Origin: Leptofilum sp965223285
GTDB taxonomy: Bacteria > Chloroflexota > Anaerolineae > Promineifilales > Promineifilaceae
NCBI RefSeq assembly: GCF_965223285.1
Contig: NZ_OZ244997.1
Coordinates: 6,076,001-6,140,000, forward strand
DNA: 64,000 nt
Direction of reading: 5' to 3'
Under the pieces are notes generated by a model. The model saw only the letters and a program-made list of their open reading frames with translations. It had not been told where the DNA came from and searched no databases. The position numbers and the translations under genes were made by a program. Position 1 is the stretch's first letter, and each line of letters starts with the position of its first letter. This document shows positions 62,393 to 64,000 of this stretch, one piece after another.

Positions 62393-62752
62393 TTACTCTT
62401 CGTCCAAGGCCAAGATATCGGCTAAATCGCCGTCTAAGGCAGCCAATTCCAAGATGCTAGGAGGCAAATCAGGCGGCAGGTAATTAGCATACCCATTGAT
62501 CCAGTTGGCTACTGTCTGGTGGTTCACCGCCAGCAAACGCCCGATCAGGCGAAGACTCAACCCCTCCAAATGGAGTGCCAACGCTTGGTGGCGCACTTCT
62601 TCATCGTACCCTTGCTCCTGGGGATTAGGCGTGTAGCGGCAGCCACACTTTTTGCACCGCATCCGTTGGCTGCCAGCGGCCGTATGTCCATGTTTTATCT
62701 GATCCGTCCTGGCAAAACATTTGGGGCAACTCAAGCGATTTTCCTCAAACAA
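62393..62752 (-). CDS. Zinc-ribbon/HTH protein resembling IS1 InsA
   Basis: 119 residues. A zinc ribbon CPKC..QRMRCKKCGCRY (about 9-40) and a helix-turn-helix HLEGLSLRLIGRLLAVNHQT with VANWI, as in the N-terminal protein of IS1-type transposases. A short acidic tail (ALDGDLADILALDEE) replaces the transposase part. No InsB-like catalytic frame and no terminal repeats are seen. The start TTG at 62752 overlaps the kinase stop by 8 bp, so it belongs to the kinase operon. It is more likely a domesticated DNA-binding regulator than an active insertion sequence. Confidence 0.78.
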   Translation of the reverse strand: MFEENRLSCPKCFARTDQIKHGHTAAGSQRMRCKKCGCRYTPNPQEQGYDEEVRHQALALHLEGLSLRLIGRLLAVNHQTVANWINGYANYLPPDLPPSILELAALDGDLADILALDEE

Positions 62753-63719
62753 TGGTTAGTAAAACGGCGATGAAAAAGAGAAACAGCGCAGTTAGCAAGA
62801 TCAGCCAATTGGCGCGTAAGGCACTCCCCAAACCAGAAGGGTTGGGCGTTGGTAATTTGGTGCCAGGGCGTGGTTGCAGCCCAAAAAAGACCTGCCGAAA
62901 CAGCTCAACGCCAGACGGCCGTTCGTCTGGGTGCATCTCCATTGCCCACTGAATGGCATCTGAAACGTGGGGCGACACATCCTCATTGAGCTGCTCTGGC
63001 GGTGGCAGCGAAGCTGGGTTCAAAAAGCGGGCTTTGGCATCCGGTGGTGGATAATCTGTTAGCAGATGGTAAAACGTTGCGCCCAGCGCATAAATGTCTG
63101 AACGAACGTCGGTGTGGCTGCCATCGCCGCCGTACTGCTCCAGCGGCGTATAAAGAGCCGTGCCGCGTCCTTGCACCACTGTGATGGTACGCTCGTCATC
63201 GGTGGCCATCACCTTAACTAGTCCAAAATCAACGAGTTTAATGCGGTTGTCTAGCGTGAGCTTAATGTTAGCCGGTTTAATATCACGGTGCAGCACGGGT
63301 GGGGTTTGCCGATGAAGGTAAGCCAATGCGTCAATTATTTGCTCGGCCCAATCCAATATCTTCGCTTCAGAAAGCGGTCCTTTGTTTTCTTGGAGCAACT
63401 GACGTAAATCTTTACCCGTCACAAAATCCATCACCAGGTAGTCACGGCCGTTTTCTGTGAAAAAGTCTGAAACTTTGGGCAAGCTCGGATGATCAAGTTG
63501 GGCTAAAATACTGGCTTCCTGTAAAAATTGCGTTTGGGCTTGCAAACGATACGTTTCGTCTGCGTTGGGATCGGGTTGAACTTCTTTGATGGCACACAAC
63601 CGCCCCGGTAAGCGCAAATCTTCCGCACGATAAACGCTGCCCATGCCACCCTGACCCACGATGTTGGTCAGCTTGTAACGTTCACGTAAAATAGCACCGC
63701 TTTCGAGCGTAACAAACAT
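62745..63719 (-). CDS. Ser/Thr protein kinase (Hanks type) with C-terminal membrane anchor
   Basis: 325 residues. YKLTNIVGQGGMGSVYRAED (Gly loop), Lys in CAIKEVQ, catalytic loop HRDIKPANI, DFGLVKV, LYTPLEQYGGDG and DIYALGATFYHLLT: all kinase motifs intact. A Pro-rich segment (KLPTPNPSG) and one helix (WLILLTALFLFFIAVLLTIV) end the protein, with no extracellular sensor. ATG at 63719 is chosen because the -10-like TACAAT lies 6 nt before it, which suggests a leaderless mRNA. Longer starts would run into the promoter. Confidence 0.93.
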   Translation of the reverse strand: MFVTLESGAILRERYKLTNIVGQGGMGSVYRAEDLRLPGRLCAIKEVQPDPNADETYRLQAQTQFLQEASILAQLDHPSLPKVSDFFTENGRDYLVMDFVTGKDLRQLLQENKGPLSEAKILDWAEQIIDALAYLHRQTPPVLHRDIKPANIKLTLDNRIKLVDFGLVKVMATDDERTITVVQGRGTALYTPLEQYGGDGSHTDVRSDIYALGATFYHLLTDYPPPDAKARFLNPASLPPPEQLNEDVSPHVSDAIQWAMEMHPDERPSGVELFRQVFFGLQPRPGTKLPTPNPSGLGSALRANWLILLTALFLFFIAVLLTIV

Positions 63720-63768
63720 AAGTTTATTGTATACTGGACGTATCATCTGGAACAACATTGCATTTAAT

Positions 63769-63914
63769 GAGATTGGAGGCCACAATCTCTAGTATTGCGC
63801 TCCGAAAGTTCGCATTAAGGTTATTTACTATGGCGCAATACTTAAACAGTCCGGCTCACTTGTCATGATAATTTTGTACGGATTTCCGCCGGACTGTACT
63901 AGGCTCCAATCTCC
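63769..63914. repeat. Twin long-loop inverted repeat with outer terminal repeat (element C)
   Basis: AGTATTGCGC (63791-63800) and GCGCAATACT (63833-63842), 10/10 bp, 32-nt loop. The last T plus TAA make a TTAA junction (63842-63845). ACAGTCCGGC (63846-63855) and GCCGGACTGT (63888-63897), 10/10 bp, 32-nt loop. Outside, GAGATTGGAG (63769-63778) and CTAGTA (63789-63794) are mirrored on the right as TACTAG (63897-63902) and CTCCAATCTC (63904-63913), giving a bracketed element of about 146 bp. Confidence 0.75.
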
Positions 63915-63973
63915 GATCTTTAATTTCCACTATTTAGGCTGGGAAGCCATTTCCAGTGAGAGGGATGAGTACC

Positions 63974-64000
63974 ATGAATGAAAAACCGGTTTTAGTTGCG
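63974..64000 (+). CDS. Start of an unknown gene (truncated by window edge)
   Basis: ATG at 63974 preceded by GAGAGGG at about 9 nt opens MNEKPVLVA and runs off the window. An in-frame ATG at 63965 is an alternative. Only nine codons are visible, so the product cannot be named. Confidence 0.4.

Larger units (their letters stand above)
487..63451. repeat. Dispersed highly iterated palindrome ACGGCCGT (about 115 copies)
   Basis: The octamer ACGGCCGT recurs across almost the whole window, first at 487-494 and last at 63444-63451, mostly inside genes, often as AACGGCCGTT. In proteins it reads T-A-V, N-G-R or (K/E)-R-P according to frame. Copies are missing from 31454-34140, 22153-24416, 17395-18800 and the HNH gene. 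See the findings for details. Coordinates give the span of the family, not one element. Confidence 0.9.

Noticed and set aside
62393..62752. Active IS1-type insertion sequence
   Set aside because: No catalytic frame, no terminal inverted repeats, no target duplication, and tight overlap with the kinase gene.

Overview
The window reads as a bacterial chromosome segment of roughly balanced base composition. Several traits suggest a Chloroflexota (Anaerolineae-like) bacterium: many lipoproteins and secreted proteins with long Thr/Pro/Glu linkers, an exopolysaccharide locus followed by a long run of GT-C type membrane glycosyltransferases, PIN and antitoxin-like pairs of a kind frequent in that phylum, and no outer-membrane assembly genes. 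The phylum call is inference from gene content. The most striking global property is an 8-bp palindrome, ACGGCCGT, usually inside AACGGCCGTT. I counted about 115 copies by eye where about one is expected by chance.

Layout. 1-3268 (minus): a MacAB-like efflux operon, cut by the window edge. 3364-4455 (plus): a tyrosine-recombinase-fold gene that has lost its catalytic residues. 4591-5407 (minus): a small protein, then an antitoxin-like protein with an internally deleted PIN protein. 5437-9774 (minus): mfd and pth. 9961-12850 (minus): an orphan family-5 solute-binding lipoprotein and a secreted membrane-anchored protein. 13041-15722 (plus): a lipoprotein with three DsbA-like domains and an S2P-like membrane protein. 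15719-17188: two divergent methyltransferases. 17893-19656: a large secreted protein of unknown function behind a gene-free leader of about 700 bp. 19808-20812 (minus): a 2-hydroxyacid dehydrogenase.

21226-22978 is an envelope-stress group (LiaI/DUF5668-like, PspC, PspA). It runs into an exopolysaccharide assembly group at 22984-26257 (GT4 glycosyltransferase, two Wzz-like proteins, a CpsD-like kinase). At 26579-42233 follow nine tightly packed polytopic membrane proteins, mostly GT-C/GT39-like, including three tandem paralogues and the decayed tail of a fourth. They probably use polyprenyl-linked sugars at the membrane to build or decorate a surface glycan.

42317-46250 holds dtd, a reduced histidine-kinase-like protein, a sugar-dehydrogenase-like lipoprotein, yggS and yggT. 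46308-48299 (minus) holds an acyl-CoA dehydrogenase and a membrane protein. 48418-49359 is an AT-rich HNH endonuclease gene, probably acquired, followed by priA and a tRNA-Arg(CCT). 52558-56358 holds a gamma-glutamylcyclotransferase-like protein, an HtrA protease, a baeRF-type release-factor relative and a uracil-DNA-glycosylase-fold protein. 56434-60522 is a four-gene membrane operon with DUF4129 and DUF4350 proteins. 60568-63719 (minus) holds a small conserved protein, a UgpC/MalK-type ATPase, a zinc-ribbon/HTH InsA-like protein and a Ser/Thr kinase. A truncated gene starts at 63974.

The non-coding DNA contains a second unusual structure: paired long-loop inverted repeats joined by a central TTAA, at 12913-13022, 45787-45882 and 63791-63897. 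They share arm geometry, and two of them share a 9-bp arm sequence. With the iterated palindrome, these are the best candidates here for something not yet described.
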